Assembly: GCF_004353985.1 (NCBI RefSeq) | Contig: NZ_SMOA01000010.1 | Span: 1-62,746, forward strand | DNA length: 62,746 bases | Direction of reading: 5' to 3' | Origin: Paracraurococcus ruber | GTDB lineage: Bacteria; Pseudomonadota; Alphaproteobacteria; Acetobacterales; Acetobacteraceae | In this document: piece after piece, positions 1-10,891 of the stretch | Position numbering within the stretch: the stretch's first letter is position 1 | How the letters are laid out: each line of letters starts with the position of its first letter | The notes under the pieces: model-generated | Database searches by the model: none | Told to the model about the DNA's origin: nothing | Seen by the model: only the letters and a program-made list of their open reading frames with translations | Position numbers and translations under genes: made by a program

Positions 1-292
1 CGGGCGGCGCCGGGCCGTCCGCCAGCGGCGGCCCCGGCGGGGGCGCGCCGGGCAGCGGCCAGCCTGCCATCGGCAGTTCGGGCAGTGGCCAGTCCAGCCC
101 GGCGGGGATGCGCACAGGGCAGGCGAGTTCGGCCGCCGCGGTGGCCATGTGGCTTTCGGCGAGGAGCAGCAGGCGCAGCCGGGCGGGCCGCCAGGCCAGC
201 CTCCAGGCCTCCGCCGCCAGGGCGGCCGCGGGCGGCTCGGCCATCGGCATCTGGGCGGCGAGGGCGCGGATGGCGGCGCCGAGCGCCGTCAC
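1..292 (-). CDS. Hypothetical protein, 3' part outside the window
   Basis: A GTG at 292-290 overlaps the TGA of the upstream AraC-type gene (GTGA), so the two are probably translationally coupled. The 97 visible residues read with strong third-position GC and a natural composition. A segment around residues 40-60 (RLLLAESHMATAAAEL) looks like a beta-strand followed by a helix, then a Pro-rich stretch. I do not recognise the family. Its coupling to the regulator suggests either a target of that regulator or a helper of it. The protein continues beyond the left edge. Confidence 0.55.
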   Translation of the reverse strand, partial: MTALGAAIRALAAQMPMAEPPAAALAAEAWRLAWRPARLRLLLLAESHMATAAAELACPVRIPAGLDWPLPELPMAGWPLPGAPPPGPPLADGPAPP

Positions 293-1194
293 AGCGCCCG
301 GCGCCAGGCCCCGGGGGGCAGGCCGGCATGCCGCCGGAAGATGGTGGAGAAATGCGCCTGGTCGGCGAAGCCGCAGGCCTGCGCCACTTCCGACAGCGGC
401 AAATCCCCATCCGCCAGCAGCGCCTTGGCGCGCTCGACCCGCCGCGCGGTGACGAAGGCGCGCGGGGTCCGGCCGGTGGCGGCCTTGAAGGCCCGGCTGA
501 AATGCCAGGGCGAGAGGCCGACCACCGCCGCGAGGTCGCCGATCCCGAACGCCTCCGCCAGATGCGCGTCCACATAGGCCCGCACCCGGTCGATCCGGCC
601 GCGCGACAGGGCCGGCCCGCGCGGGGCCGGGGCGAGGTCCGGCCGGGCATGCCGCGCCAGGGTCGCCACCACCGCCAGCAGGATGCCGTCGCCGAACAGC
701 CGGCCCTGCGGCGTGCCGAGCGAAGGCTCGCGCCACAGCGCATCCAGCAGGGCGGTCAATTGGCCGCAACGGAACGGCCCGGCATGCAGCCGGCGGAAAT
801 CCGGCGCCGTCCCGGCCAGACCGGGCAGGCCGCCGCCGGCCAGGATGCCCGCCACCAGCCCGGCCGGCAGGGAGAGGAAGCTCTTGCGGTGCGGCGTATC
901 GGCGGCGGCGAAGGTGGTGGCGTCGGGCGGCTTCAGCGCCAGGTCGCCCGGCCGGAAAGCCGTCTCCCACCGCCCGGCGCCCAGGTCGAGGCGCATGCGC
1001 CCGCCGCCGGCCTCGTTGATGGCCAGGGTGTAGTCGGGTGTCGGCGGGTCGGGGAACTCGCCGGCCGGCTGGGCGAACCGCACCAGCGCCGCGCCGCCGG
1101 ACCCGGCGAGGGCGATGGCGCTGGCATAGGCCGCATAGGCGCCGTGCCCATAGACCTCGGCCAGGCTGCGATAGGTGTCCGCTTGCGGCTGCAC
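289..1194 (-). CDS. AraC family transcriptional regulator
   Basis: The last 99 residues (about 203-301) form the double helix-turn-helix of AraC/XylS proteins: the first helix pair ends in LSPWHFSRAFK and the second carries CGFADQAHFSTIFRR. The first 180 residues resemble a cupin-like ligand-binding domain, so it should be a DNA-binding regulator responding to a small molecule. The reading frame is open far upstream with unnatural composition. I place the start at GTG 1194, preceded by GAGGTC at good spacing, which gives 301 residues, a normal length for the family. The inducer cannot be told from sequence. The next gene on the same strand overlaps its stop codon. Confidence 0.85.
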   Translation of the reverse strand: MQPQADTYRSLAEVYGHGAYAAYASAIALAGSGGAALVRFAQPAGEFPDPPTPDYTLAINEAGGGRMRLDLGAGRWETAFRPGDLALKPPDATTFAAADTPHRKSFLSLPAGLVAGILAGGGLPGLAGTAPDFRRLHAGPFRCGQLTALLDALWREPSLGTPQGRLFGDGILLAVVATLARHARPDLAPAPRGPALSRGRIDRVRAYVDAHLAEAFGIGDLAAVVGLSPWHFSRAFKAATGRTPRAFVTARRVERAKALLADGDLPLSEVAQACGFADQAHFSTIFRRHAGLPPGAWRRAL

Positions 1195-1765
1195 CGCCCC
1201 TGACCTCGATGTCGCTTGACCCGGTTGCCGGCAGGATCGCCGGTCCTGGCGCGAACGGCAACCGTGGCGTGTGCTGGCTGCCACGGCATGGCAGAAACCG
1301 AAAAAACCGGCGCAAGCCGATCCAGGACGCACCGTCCCGGCCGCCGCAAGCTGCGCCGCGGCGGAGGGGCCGGATGCGGATCGGGGCGGGAATGACGGCC
1401 GGGATCCTGGCGGCGTCGGTGGGCCTAATCCTGGCCTGGCCTGTGCCGGAGGCGGCCGCCGGGGCGGGCGGGCAGGGCAGGACCCCGGACGGGCGGGGGC
1501 CGGGGAGCACCGCCGGACCGCGCGTCGCCACCCATGGCTGCCCGAGCGGGCCGGCCGCCTGTCCGCGTGCGCCAAGCCGGGCTGCGGCGGCATCGCTTGG
1601 CCGGGCGAAGGGCGCTGTCGCGGTGGCGGCGAGGCCTGGTGCCGCGCCGGCCGGAACCCTTGGGGGCGCCCCCCAGGCCGGCGCCGTCAGGCTGGATCCC
1701 GGCACCTGTCGCTTTCCGGCGCGCCTGGAGCCCGCGCAGGCCGGCCGGGCCGTCGCAGCTGCGCC
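1195..1765. other. Intergenic region between AraC gene and sigma-like gene
   Basis: About 570 bases separating divergent genes. Apart from the doubtful exported-protein frame starting at 1374, I see no gene. The promoter of the AraC-type gene should lie in 1200-1300. Confidence 0.4.
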
Positions 1766-1778
1766 ATGCTGCCGGTGA
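1374..1778 (+). CDS. Possible small exported protein (doubtful)
   Basis: An ATG preceded by GGAGGGG opens a 134-residue frame whose first 30 residues look like a signal peptide (MRIGAGMTAGILAASVGLIL, then AEAAA-like cleavage context). After that the composition becomes low-complexity Gly/Ala/Pro/Arg and third-position GC weakens, so the downstream part may be non-coding. It overlaps the start of the sigma-like gene by 13 bases. The good ribosome binding site and signal peptide are the only arguments for it; chance in a 70 % GC genome is quite possible. Confidence 0.28.
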   Translation: MRIGAGMTAGILAASVGLILAWPVPEAAAGAGGQGRTPDGRGPGSTAGPRVATHGCPSGPAACPRAPSRAAAASLGRAKGAVAVAARPGAAPAGTLGGAPQAGAVRLDPGTCRFPARLEPAQAGRAVAAAPCCR

Positions 1779-2113
1779 GGCGACCGGCCCGCCTGGGCTG
1801 GGACTCGCCCGACCTTGCCCTGGCGTCCGAACCCGGGCGCTGGGAACGGTTGATGGCCCAGGCCCAGGCCGGCGACCGCGCCGCCTATGCCACGCTGCTG
1901 ACCGAGTTGCTGCCGGTGCTGCGCGGCCTGGCCGGCACCACCGAGGCGGCCGAGCGGGAAGCGCGGGTGCAGGCCATGCTGCGGGTGATCCATGCGCTGC
2001 GGCATGTCTACGACCCGGCGCGCCCGCTGCTGCCCTGGGTGGCCGGCATCGGCCGGCGCTGCGCGATGGAGCGGCCGGGGGGCCTGGCGGCGCGGTTCCG
2101 CCGGCGCGGATAG
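1766..2113 (+). CDS. Truncated ECF-type sigma factor, region 2 only
   Basis: 115 residues. Residues 25-95 match the region-2 fold of ECF sigma factors: RWERLMAQAQAGDRAAYATL at the front, and VIHALRHVYDPARPLLPWV, typical of region 2.2-2.4, near the end. Region 4, which reads the -35 box, is missing; the frame stops soon after region 2. Full ECF factors are about 170-200 residues. It may be a degenerate sigma factor, an anti-sigma-like decoy, or a core-binding fragment. The start could also be the ATG at 1853. Two hairpins follow the stop. Confidence 0.6.
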   Translation: MLPVRRPARLGWDSPDLALASEPGRWERLMAQAQAGDRAAYATLLTELLPVLRGLAGTTEAAEREARVQAMLRVIHALRHVYDPARPLLPWVAGIGRRCAMERPGGLAARFRRRG

Positions 2114-2135
2114 GGCGGATCGCGGAGGGGGCGTG

Positions 2136-2168
2136 CCCGGCCTGACGCCGGGAGCCGCCCTTCGGGCG
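2136..2168 (+). terminator. Two small hairpins after the sigma-like gene
   Basis: CCCGGC/GCCGGG (2136-2141 with 2147-2152) and CGCCC/GGGCG (2156-2160 with 2164-2168) lie just after the stop at 2113. There is no T-run, so this is a possible Rho-type or weak intrinsic terminator. Confidence 0.3.
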
Positions 2169-2461
2169 AAGGGGTGGAGCGGCTTGCCTGTCCGGCGACG
2201 GCGCGGGCCGCGCCAGGACGGTTCGCGCCTCCAACCCCAGATGCGGGCCGCTCCGGGCCGTGGTGGGGCGGGGATGCGCGCGGCCCGGCCCGCATGTCGC
2301 TCCGCGATCCGCTCCCGGTCCCGGCCTGACGCCCCGTCCTCGCGGCTGCGGCCATGGCGCCCGGCAGGTCGCGGTTGCCCTCGGCCATGCCAGCGACTAC
2401 CTGACCGTGGGTCCGGCCCCTCGCCTGGGGCCGCCCGCCATTGCAAGACCCGATCGGATTG
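2169..2461. other. Upstream region of grpE
   Basis: Nearly 300 bases without a credible gene. hrcA, which precedes grpE in many alphaproteobacteria, is absent. I could not identify a clear promoter or CIRCE element here. Confidence 0.35.
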
Positions 2462-3043
2462 ATGACCGACCCAGCCGAGACGCCGCCGGACACCGCGCCG
2501 GCGGAGCAGACCAAGACGGACCAGGCCGGCGCCACGCCGGCCCAGGACCCCACCCCGGAGGAGCGCATCGCCGCGCTGGAGGCCGAGGTGACGCAGTTCC
2601 GCGACCGCTGGCTGCGGGCGGAGGCGGAGATGCAGAACCTCCGCAGCCGCACCCAGCGGGAGGTCACCGACGCGCGGCAATACGCCATCCAGAAATTCGC
2701 CGGCGACGTGGTGGAGGCGGCGCAGAACCTGCGCCGCGGGCTGGAGGCGCTGCCGGCCAAGCAGGATGGCGAGCCTGAGCTGCTGACCAAGCTGCGCGAC
2801 GGCTTCGAGGGCGTGGAGCGCAGCTTCGTCGGCATCCTGGAACGCCATGGCATCGCCCGGCAGGATGCGCAGGGGAAGCCCTTCGACCCCGAGCTGCACC
2901 AGGCGATGGCCGAGCAGCCGGCGCCGGCGGGCGTGGCACCGGGCACGGTGCTGCAGGCCTGGACTCCGGCCTGGACGCTGAATGGCCGGCTGCTGAAGCC
3001 GGCCATGGTGGTTGTGGCCGCTGGCGGGACCACTACCGCCTAA
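2462..3043 (+). CDS. grpE: Nucleotide exchange factor GrpE
   Basis: 193 residues. GrpE releases ADP from DnaK in the cytoplasm. The acidic, Pro-rich N-terminus is followed by a long dimerising coiled coil (about 35-95, with [10 protein letters not shown] and [17 protein letters not shown]) and the C-terminal beta domain that contacts DnaK ([10 protein letters not shown] ... [12 protein letters not shown]). The track of homology starts at MTDPAETPP, so ATG 2462 is preferred over the in-frame TTG at 2441, although neither has a strong ribosome binding site. It is followed 232 bases later by dnaK on the same strand, the usual chaperone order. Confidence 0.95.
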   Translation: MTDPAETPPDTAPAEQTKTDQAGATPAQDPTPEERIAALEAEVTQFRDRWLRAEAEMQNLRSRTQREVTDARQYAIQKFAGDVVEAAQNLRRGLEALPAKQDGEPELLTKLRDGFEGVERSFVGILERHGIARQDAQGKPFDPELHQAMAEQPAPAGVAPGTVLQAWTPAWTLNGRLLKPAMVVVAAGGTTTA

Positions 3044-3058
3044 AAATTCATCACATGC

Positions 3059-3081
3059 GGGGCGGACCCTTGTTCCGCCCC
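3059..3081 (+). terminator. Stem-loop between grpE and dnaK
   Basis: GGGGCGGA (3059-3066) pairs perfectly with TCCGCCCC (3074-3081) across a 7-base loop, 15 bases after the grpE stop. No T-run follows, so it may attenuate or process the transcript rather than end it. It overlaps the -35 part of the heat-shock-like promoter. Confidence 0.5.
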
Positions 3082-3097
3082 CACCCCGCCAATACAT
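3069..3097 (+). promoter_or_regulatory. Heat-shock (sigma-32-like) promoter for dnaK
   Basis: CCCTTGTTC (CTTG core at 3069-3072) and CCAATACAT (3089-3097) are separated by 13 bases. This resembles the sigma-32 pattern CTTGAA-N13/14-CCCATNT. It lies about 180 bases ahead of dnaK in one of the few AT-richer patches here. Confidence 0.42.
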
Positions 3098-3275
3098 CGG
3101 TCGCGTGGCCGCCGCGATGGCGGCCAGGATCCCATCCGAACCCGTAGGACCCCGGCAAGGGGTTCAGTTCAGGGGAAGGGCGCGGTGCCACTCAGGGGGC
3201 CCGGGCCGGACGCGCAGGCGGCCGGCATCGGCGCCGCCGGGCCGCCCCCGACCGCCGCAGAGGAGCAAGCACCGG

Positions 3276-5210
<1,935 letters not shown>

Positions 5211-5535
5211 CGCCGCGCGGGGCGGGCAGGACTCCGGGGCGTGCCGCCGCGGCTGACCTCTCCGCCCCCAGGGACGCTCCGGTTGGGACAGGGCGCCCGG
5301 TGATCGCCCCCTGGCCCGGGATGGGCCGGGGCGGCGGGGCCGGGCGCCGTGTCGTCCGCGGCCCGGCGTTCCCCGGCACCGCCCCGGATCCGTCCGGGGC
5401 CTGGCTTCCGTCGCATCCCCCGCGGCCGCAGGCGCAGGCCTGGCCCGGGGGCGTTCCGTTGGGATGGACCGCCGCCGGCCCGGGGCAGCATTTGCACGGG
5501 CCTTGGCTGGCGGGTCCGTGATACAGGGCTCGGCC
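5211..5535. other. dnaK-dnaJ intergenic region
   Basis: 325 GC-rich bases. There are several short self-complementary stretches (for example GGCCC-N5-GGGCC near 5317) but no convincing promoter, terminator or gene. Confidence 0.35.
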
Positions 5536-6696
5536 ATGGCGAAGCGGGATTACTACGAGGTCCTGGGAGTCTCGCGCGAGGCGACCGAGGACGACCTGAA
5601 GAAGGCCTATCGCAAGCAGGCGATGAAGTACCACCCTGACCGCAACCAGGGTGACAAGGAAGCCGAGGCCAAGTTCAAGGAGCTGAACGAGGCCTATGAC
5701 GTCCTGAAGGACGGCGAGAAGCGCGCCGCCTATGACCGCTTCGGCCATGCCGCCTTCGAGCAGGGCGGCGGCGGCCCGGGCGGCAACCCCTTCGGCGCCG
5801 GCGGCAATCCCTTCGGCGCGGGCTTCGAGGACATCTTCGAGGAGATGTTCGGTCGCTTCGGCGGCGGCCAGGGGCGCGGCGGCCGGCGCCAGGCCAGCGG
5901 CCGCGGCGCCGACCTGCGCACCATGATCGAGATCGGGCTGGAGGAAGCCTATCACGGCACCAAGAAGACGGTGCGCGTGCCGTCCTCGGTCGCCTGCGAG
6001 GCCTGTTCCGGCACCGGGGCGGAAGGCGGCAGCGCGTCCGCCACCACCTGCGCCACCTGCCAGGGCGCGGGCAAGGTGCGGGCGCAGCAGGGCTTCTTCC
6101 TGATCGAGCGGACCTGCCCCACCTGCGGCGGCCAGGGCCGCGTCATCAAGAACCCCTGCAAGGTCTGCCAGGGCGCCGGCCGGGTGCAGCGCGACCGAAC
6201 GCTGAACGTTTCCATCCCGGCCGGCGTCGAGGACGGCACCCGCATCCGCCTGGCCGGGGAGGGGGAGGCGGGGCTCCGGAGCGCGCCGGCCGGCGACCTC
6301 TATGTCGACGTCACCATCCGCCCGCACCCGATCTTCCAGCGGGACGGGGCGAACATCTTCGTGAGAGTGCCGCTGCGCATGACGCAGGCTGCCCTGGGCG
6401 GGGCCGTGGAGGTGCCGAGCATCGATGGCGGCCGGGCGCGGGTGACCATCCCGGCCGGCACCCAGGCGGGCGACCAGTTCCGGCTGCGCGGCAAGGGCTT
6501 CTCCGTCCTGCGCAGCACGGTGCGCGGCGACATGTTCGTGCAGGTTTCGGTCGAGACGCCGCAGAACCTGACCGCGAAGCAGCGCGAGCTGCTGGAGCAG
6601 TTCGAGACCGAGGGCGCCAGCGCCGGCAAGACCAGCCCGGAGGCCGAGGGCTTCTTCGCCAAGGTGAAGGAATTCTGGGACGGGCTGGGGCGTTGA
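5536..6696 (+). CDS. dnaJ: Chaperone protein DnaJ (Hsp40)
   Basis: 386 residues. It stimulates the DnaK ATPase and delivers clients. The J domain occupies 1-70 with HPD at 33-35 (AMKYHPDRN). A Gly/Phe-rich region covers about 75-135. The zinc-binding domain has all four repeats: [24 protein letters not shown] and CKVCQGAG. Two beta-sandwich client-binding domains and a dimerisation tail follow. Start ATG 5536 gives the standard [12 protein letters not shown]; the open frame ahead of it is not coding. It is the last gene of the chaperone set and ends facing a glycosyltransferase on the other strand. Confidence 0.98.
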   Translation: MAKRDYYEVLGVSREATEDDLKKAYRKQAMKYHPDRNQGDKEAEAKFKELNEAYDVLKDGEKRAAYDRFGHAAFEQGGGGPGGNPFGAGGNPFGAGFEDIFEEMFGRFGGGQGRGGRRQASGRGADLRTMIEIGLEEAYHGTKKTVRVPSSVACEACSGTGAEGGSASATTCATCQGAGKVRAQQGFFLIERTCPTCGGQGRVIKNPCKVCQGAGRVQRDRTLNVSIPAGVEDGTRIRLAGEGEAGLRSAPAGDLYVDVTIRPHPIFQRDGANIFVRVPLRMTQAALGGAVEVPSIDGGRARVTIPAGTQAGDQFRLRGKGFSVLRSTVRGDMFVQVSVETPQNLTAKQRELLEQFETEGASAGKTSPEAEGFFAKVKEFWDGLGR

Positions 6697-6722
6697 GCTT
6701 GGCGGCCCTCGGCGGCTGACGC

Positions 6723-6746
6723 GCCCGGGGTTCCGCAACCCCGGGC
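6723..6746. terminator. Bidirectional hairpin between dnaJ and the glycosyltransferase
   Basis: A perfect 10-bp stem, GCCCGGGGTT with AACCCCGGGC, and a CCGC loop. It sits between two convergent genes, 26 bases after dnaJ and 33 bases from the end of the opposing gene. Confidence 0.7.
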
Positions 6747-6779
6747 TGGTTGCCCCGACGGCGACCGGACAGGAAAGGC

Positions 6780-7868
6780 TCAATCCACCAGGGCGGACGA
6801 CTGCGCCAGGCGCTCGGCCCGCCAGCCCGTGCTGTCGGCCATGAGCCCGAGGCGAGTGAGGTGCTCCGGACCGCCGTATCGCTGGCTGGCGGGGCCGAAC
6901 AGCGTCAGGTCCGGATCGCGCGTCAGCGCGCGCAGATACTCGCGGTATTCGATCGACCCGGCATAATGCGCATTGCGCGCGACGGCATCCATCGCGCGCT
7001 CGTGGAAGTCCTGCAGGAACTTGAAATGCAGCAGCACGCCGGTGGGCTGCTGCGCGGCGCGCCGCAGGGCGGTGGTGGCGTGCGCCGACAGGAAGCGCAC
7101 GCCCGCGCGCCAGCGCAGCAGCGGCACCTTGGTCAGGTTGGGCGGAAAGGGCGGGGCGAGGCGGCCGAACCACGCCGCATCCCGCAGGACGGCTAGGCGG
7201 AAGCCAAGGTTGTAGAGCTTCTCATGCAGGAAGCGAAGCGGCCGGTCGGGCTGCGTGTGCGGGAAGAAGATGCGCTGGCGTATGCCGCCATATTCCGCGA
7301 CATGCGGGAAGTCCGGGATCGCTTCCCGCCGCAGCCGCGGGGGTTCGAACCAGGGCGCGGCCTGCAGCAGATCCTGCCCCGCGCGGTAGGCCACGCTGTG
7401 CAGCGGCTCCCGCGGGAAGAGGTCGAGCATGAACGCCTGCAGGCATTCGGATCCGACCCGATCGAGATGCGCGCACAGCGCCGGCAGGGACCCGGCGGCG
7501 TCGGCGCCGGGAAACACCAGCAGCTCGTCGGCATCGAACATCAGCGCCCAATGGTCGCGGGCGAAGCGGTCCAGCACGGCGTTGATCCAGGCAATGCCGA
7601 AGCCTGAGTCGGCATAGCGGCCGGAGGCCGCCACCACATGCACGCGCGGGACGCCGGCGGCGATGGCGCGCGTGCCATCGGTCGAGCCGTTGTCGAGCAG
7701 CAGGATCGGCCCGATGCCGAGCTGCCGGTAGTGCCGCAGCGCGGCGCCAAGCCGCAATTCCTCGTTCCGCGCGACGACGACGCCGACCACCTCGCCCGGC
7801 TGCACCCTGGGCGGCGGGCCGATGAGCGTCAGGCCATCTGGCAGCCGGCACAGCGGATCGGACGGCAC
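6780..7868 (-). CDS. Glycosyltransferase, family 2/92-like
   Basis: 362 residues. The N-terminal GT-A nucleotide-sugar domain carries VVARNEE, the LLLDNGSTDGT loop and the metal-binding MFDADELL (a DxD motif). The C-terminal half is rich in His and aromatic residues, as in the family of bacterial proteins annotated as glycosyltransferase 92-like. It should transfer a sugar from an activated donor at the cytoplasmic face, probably for a surface polysaccharide, since a flippase and another glycosyltransferase follow. The frame is open for 770 bases upstream. I chose GTG 7868 because GAGGGG lies nine bases ahead and homology begins here. Sugar and acceptor are unknown. Confidence 0.8.
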   Translation of the reverse strand: MPSDPLCRLPDGLTLIGPPPRVQPGEVVGVVVARNEELRLGAALRHYRQLGIGPILLLDNGSTDGTRAIAAGVPRVHVVAASGRYADSGFGIAWINAVLDRFARDHWALMFDADELLVFPGADAAGSLPALCAHLDRVGSECLQAFMLDLFPREPLHSVAYRAGQDLLQAAPWFEPPRLRREAIPDFPHVAEYGGIRQRIFFPHTQPDRPLRFLHEKLYNLGFRLAVLRDAAWFGRLAPPFPPNLTKVPLLRWRAGVRFLSAHATTALRRAAQQPTGVLLHFKFLQDFHERAMDAVARNAHYAGSIEYREYLRALTRDPDLTLFGPASQRYGGPEHLTRLGLMADSTGWRAERLAQSSALVD

Positions 7869-8085
7869 GCGCGAGAACCCCTCAAGGTCACGGCCGCAAG
7901 CCTTATGCGCGGCGACGCGGCCTGTCTCCTCACACTCCCCTGCGGCACCGTTCCGTGTTCCGGTCACAAGGCCGCGCGGGTATTCGGTGCAGCGGCGCGC
8001 CAGGCGCGCGGCGCCCCTACAACGGCGCCAAGCTGCGGCGGCGAAGGAACGGCGCCGCGGCTCATGCATCGGAGACGTCGCCGCC

Positions 8086-9522
8086 TTGCGCATCCGCCTT
8101 CCCGGACCGCACGCCCCCGCCTGGGTGATTGCCGAAAGCCTCGGCGCCGCGCTGTTCTCCTTCGTCTCCATGCTGGCGATCGGCCGCGTCATCGGGCCGC
8201 AGGATGCCGGCACGGGGACGGTGGCGATCGCCGCCTTCCTGCTGCTCGACGTCTTCGGCGCCACGCTCTTCTCCGATGCGGTGGTGCAGCTGCCCGGCCT
8301 GCGGCGGCGGCATGGCGAGAGCGCGGCGACCGCCTCGGCACTGGCCGGCTGCGTGCTCGGGCTCCTCCTCGCCGGCGCCGGGCCCGTCCTGGCGGCGGGC
8401 TCCGGCGCGCCGCAGGTCGCCTGGCTGGCGCTGGCCCTTGCCCCGCTGATGCCGCTCTCGGCCGTCTGCGGCACGGCGGCGGGGCTGCTGCTGCGACGGC
8501 AGCGGTATCGCATCCTCGCGCTCCGCCTCCTGCTCGGCCAGCCGCTCGCCCTCGGCACCGGGCTGCTGCTCGGCCTGGCGGGCTGCGGGCCCTGGGCGAT
8601 GATCGGCGCGCAGGCGGTGGCGACGCTGGTCACCTTCATCCTGCTGGCGACCGGCGGCGGGGTGCCGCTGCGGCCGCGCCTGCACCGCGGCGCCCTGCGC
8701 GAGTTATGGCCGGTCGCCGGGCCGCAGGTGGCCGGCGTGGCGCTGCTGGCGGGGCGCTATCGCATCTTCCTGCTGCTGCTCGGCCTCATGGTCCCGCAGG
8801 CCGTGCTGGCGCTGTCGCATTTCGCCTTCCGCCTGCTCGATGCCGCGTCCTCCGTCGTGTGGCATGCGACCGGGCGCCTGGCCTTGCCGCGGCTCTGCGC
8901 CGCCCAAGCGGATCGCGCCGCCCTGGCCGAGATCTATGGGGAGATCGCCCAGCTGCAGGCGGTGATCGGCCTGCCGCTCGCCCTCGGCCTGGCCCTGGTC
9001 GGGCCGGATCTCACGCATGTCCTGCTCGGGCCCGCCTGGGCGGGCACCGGGGACGCCGTGCGGGTCGCCAGCATGGCGGCGATTGCCGGCTTCCTCTATG
9101 GCGACCAAGTCAGCCTGTTCGTCGCCCTCGGCCGCACCCGGGTCAATTTCTGGATCGCCTGCGCCATGCTGCTGCTGCCGGTCGCGGCGCTGCTGCTGCT
9201 GCGGCCGCAGACACCCGTGGGCGCCGCCCTGGCCTGGTCCGTGCCGGGCGTGCTGCTGGCGCCCGTGATCGGCTGGACCGTGCTGCATCACCTGCAGCGC
9301 GGCCCCGGCTGGCTGCTGCGGCGCATCGCCCCGGCCCTGCTGGCCAGCCTTGCCATGGCGCTGATCGTCGCCGTCGTGCAGGCGGCGCTCACCGCCCCGC
9401 TGCTTCGCCTGGCCGGCGCTGTCCTGGCCGGCGGCGCCGGCTATGCCGTGGTGCTGTGGCTCGCGCTCGGCCGCCGGCTGCCGGCGGCGCTGGTGCAGGT
9501 CCGGCTGCCGCGGCCGGCCTGA
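8086..9522 (+). CDS. Polysaccharide flippase, MOP superfamily
   Basis: 478 residues with about 12-14 hydrophobic segments across the whole length. The arrangement APAWVIAESLGAALFSFVSM ... GRVIGPQDAGTG is typical of Wzx-like lipopolysaccharide/oligosaccharide flippases, which move lipid-linked sugar units from the inner to the outer face of the cytoplasmic membrane. The start is a TTG at 8086 with GGAGAC ten bases ahead; no ATG in frame fits the first membrane segment. It is divergent from one glycosyltransferase and convergent with another, so the three are not one transcript but form a polysaccharide locus. Confidence 0.82.
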   Translation: MRIRLPGPHAPAWVIAESLGAALFSFVSMLAIGRVIGPQDAGTGTVAIAAFLLLDVFGATLFSDAVVQLPGLRRRHGESAATASALAGCVLGLLLAGAGPVLAAGSGAPQVAWLALALAPLMPLSAVCGTAAGLLLRRQRYRILALRLLLGQPLALGTGLLLGLAGCGPWAMIGAQAVATLVTFILLATGGGVPLRPRLHRGALRELWPVAGPQVAGVALLAGRYRIFLLLLGLMVPQAVLALSHFAFRLLDAASSVVWHATGRLALPRLCAAQADRAALAEIYGEIAQLQAVIGLPLALGLALVGPDLTHVLLGPAWAGTGDAVRVASMAAIAGFLYGDQVSLFVALGRTRVNFWIACAMLLLPVAALLLLRPQTPVGAALAWSVPGVLLAPVIGWTVLHHLQRGPGWLLRRIAPALLASLAMALIVAVVQAALTAPLLRLAGAVLAGGAGYAVVLWLALGRRLPAALVQVRLPRPA

Positions 9523-9529
9523 CGGCGGG

Positions 9530-10513
9530 TCACAGGCCGCGGCCCAGCGCCATGCGGACGAAGCCGCGCGCATAGGCCAGGCGCCAGCGCAGCCCGAGGA
9601 AGCGGGTGCTCGCCAGCGGCACGACGCCCATCGGGCGCAGCAGGATGGCGAGCAGGAGCCGCCGCGGCATGGTGCGCCAGACAAGCCGGTCGCGGCCGAG
9701 CAGCCGGTGGGTCATCACGCTGGACCCGGCCTGCCAGTAGAGCCTCTGCAGCAGCCAGGCCGGCGACAGGCGCTGCGCCTGGATGCAGTGGTAAACCGCG
9801 ATGCGCGAGTCGTAGTAGACCGAGCGGCCGCGGTCCTGCAGCCGCCAGGCCAGATGCACCTCCTCGTCCGACAGCAGCAGGCCGGCATGCCGGCCCAGGC
9901 GCTCCTCGAAGCCGTCGACCGCGAGAAGGGCCTCGCGCTCGACGATGAAGTTGACGCCATAGGGCTCCAGGTGGCGCGGCACCGCGGGCGTGCGGTATTC
10001 GCCGCGGCCCTGCCATTCCTCGATCGACAGCACGCCGCGCAGGCTGGCCGGCCACCAGCCGGGCAGCGGGGCCTCCCACACCGGCAGGATGCGGCCGCTC
10101 AGCACGGCGGGGCGCCGGTGGCCTTCGCCGACCGCCTGCTGGATCCGCTCGATCCAGTCCGGGGCCGCCAGCGCGTCGTCGTCGATATACGCGATGTAGT
10201 CGCCGCGCGCCGCGGCGGCGCCGGCATTGCGCGCGTGGCTCAGCCCCGGCCGGTCCACGCGCACCAGCACGGCCCGCGACAGGCCGCGCACCAGGCGCCG
10301 GATCTCGGCAGCCGCCTCGGCCGGCGAGTTGCTGTCGACCACCACCACCTCGAAGGATTCGGAGTCCACCGTCTGCCAGCGGAGGCTGTCGAGGCAGTTG
10401 CGCAGGTAGTCCGGCCGCCCGTGGGTGCAGATGCACACGGTCACCATGGCGGTGCGACGGCCGGCGCTTGCCGGGGTGGTGATCGAGGTCGGTGTCACGC
10501 GCTGCTCCGGCAT
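9530..10513 (-). CDS. Glycosyltransferase family 2
   Basis: 327 residues from ATG 10513. The GT-A domain is clear: VTVCICTHGRPDYLRNCLDSL, VVVVDSNSPAEAA, AYIDDDALAAPDWI (DDD metal site) and a downstream LSDEEVHLAWRLQ segment typical of the ED motif. The C-terminal 60 residues are hydrophobic and basic and may associate with the membrane. It should extend a glycan on a lipid carrier. The frame is open up to 10663 but has no useful ribosome binding site; ATG 10447 is an alternative start. It is divergent from the aminoacyl-carrier operon, with 378 bases between. Confidence 0.82.
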   Translation of the reverse strand: MPEQRVTPTSITTPASAGRRTAMVTVCICTHGRPDYLRNCLDSLRWQTVDSESFEVVVVDSNSPAEAAAEIRRLVRGLSRAVLVRVDRPGLSHARNAGAAAARGDYIAYIDDDALAAPDWIERIQQAVGEGHRRPAVLSGRILPVWEAPLPGWWPASLRGVLSIEEWQGRGEYRTPAVPRHLEPYGVNFIVEREALLAVDGFEERLGRHAGLLLSDEEVHLAWRLQDRGRSVYYDSRIAVYHCIQAQRLSPAWLLQRLYWQAGSSVMTHRLLGRDRLVWRTMPRRLLLAILLRPMGVVPLASTRFLGLRWRLAYARGFVRMALGRGL

Positions 10514-10891
10514 CGGCGCGTCGATGCGGCCTGCGGATGGCGCAGCGACGGTCCTGCCTGCTTGCTCGCCCGCCTCGCCGTGCGACGACAGTAACAAGCG
10601 GGTGTCATACGCGCACGTGCGGCATTGTCCTGCATCGCACAGCAAGGATATCGGCCTGTACAACTGTTAATCTTGCCGAAATCCGACAACTCGCGAGCGG
10701 GCGTGTGTTCTTTTCTGGCATGAGTCCAATGAAAGCCAGGGCGTGTCGCAGCCGGCGGTACGAGGTCTGGACGATCGGCTTCACGCTTGGCGGAGATGCT
10801 CGGTCGGCATTCTGCTTCAGCCGCTTGTTATTGGTCGGGCATGGTCCCCGTCGTGCCAAGACTGCGCACCGCAATCGCAGGGGGCACCGCC
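10514..10891. other. Divergent promoter region ahead of the carrier-protein operon
   Basis: 378 bases between a leftward glycosyltransferase and the rightward operon. The stretch 10590-10740 is clearly AT-richer than its surroundings, as expected of a promoter region. No box pair is good enough to call. No gene is seen. Confidence 0.45.

Noticed and set aside
7341-7351. GGTTCGAACC, like a tRNA T-loop
   Set aside because: It lies in the glycosyltransferase coding sequence and no acceptor or anticodon arms can be folded around it.
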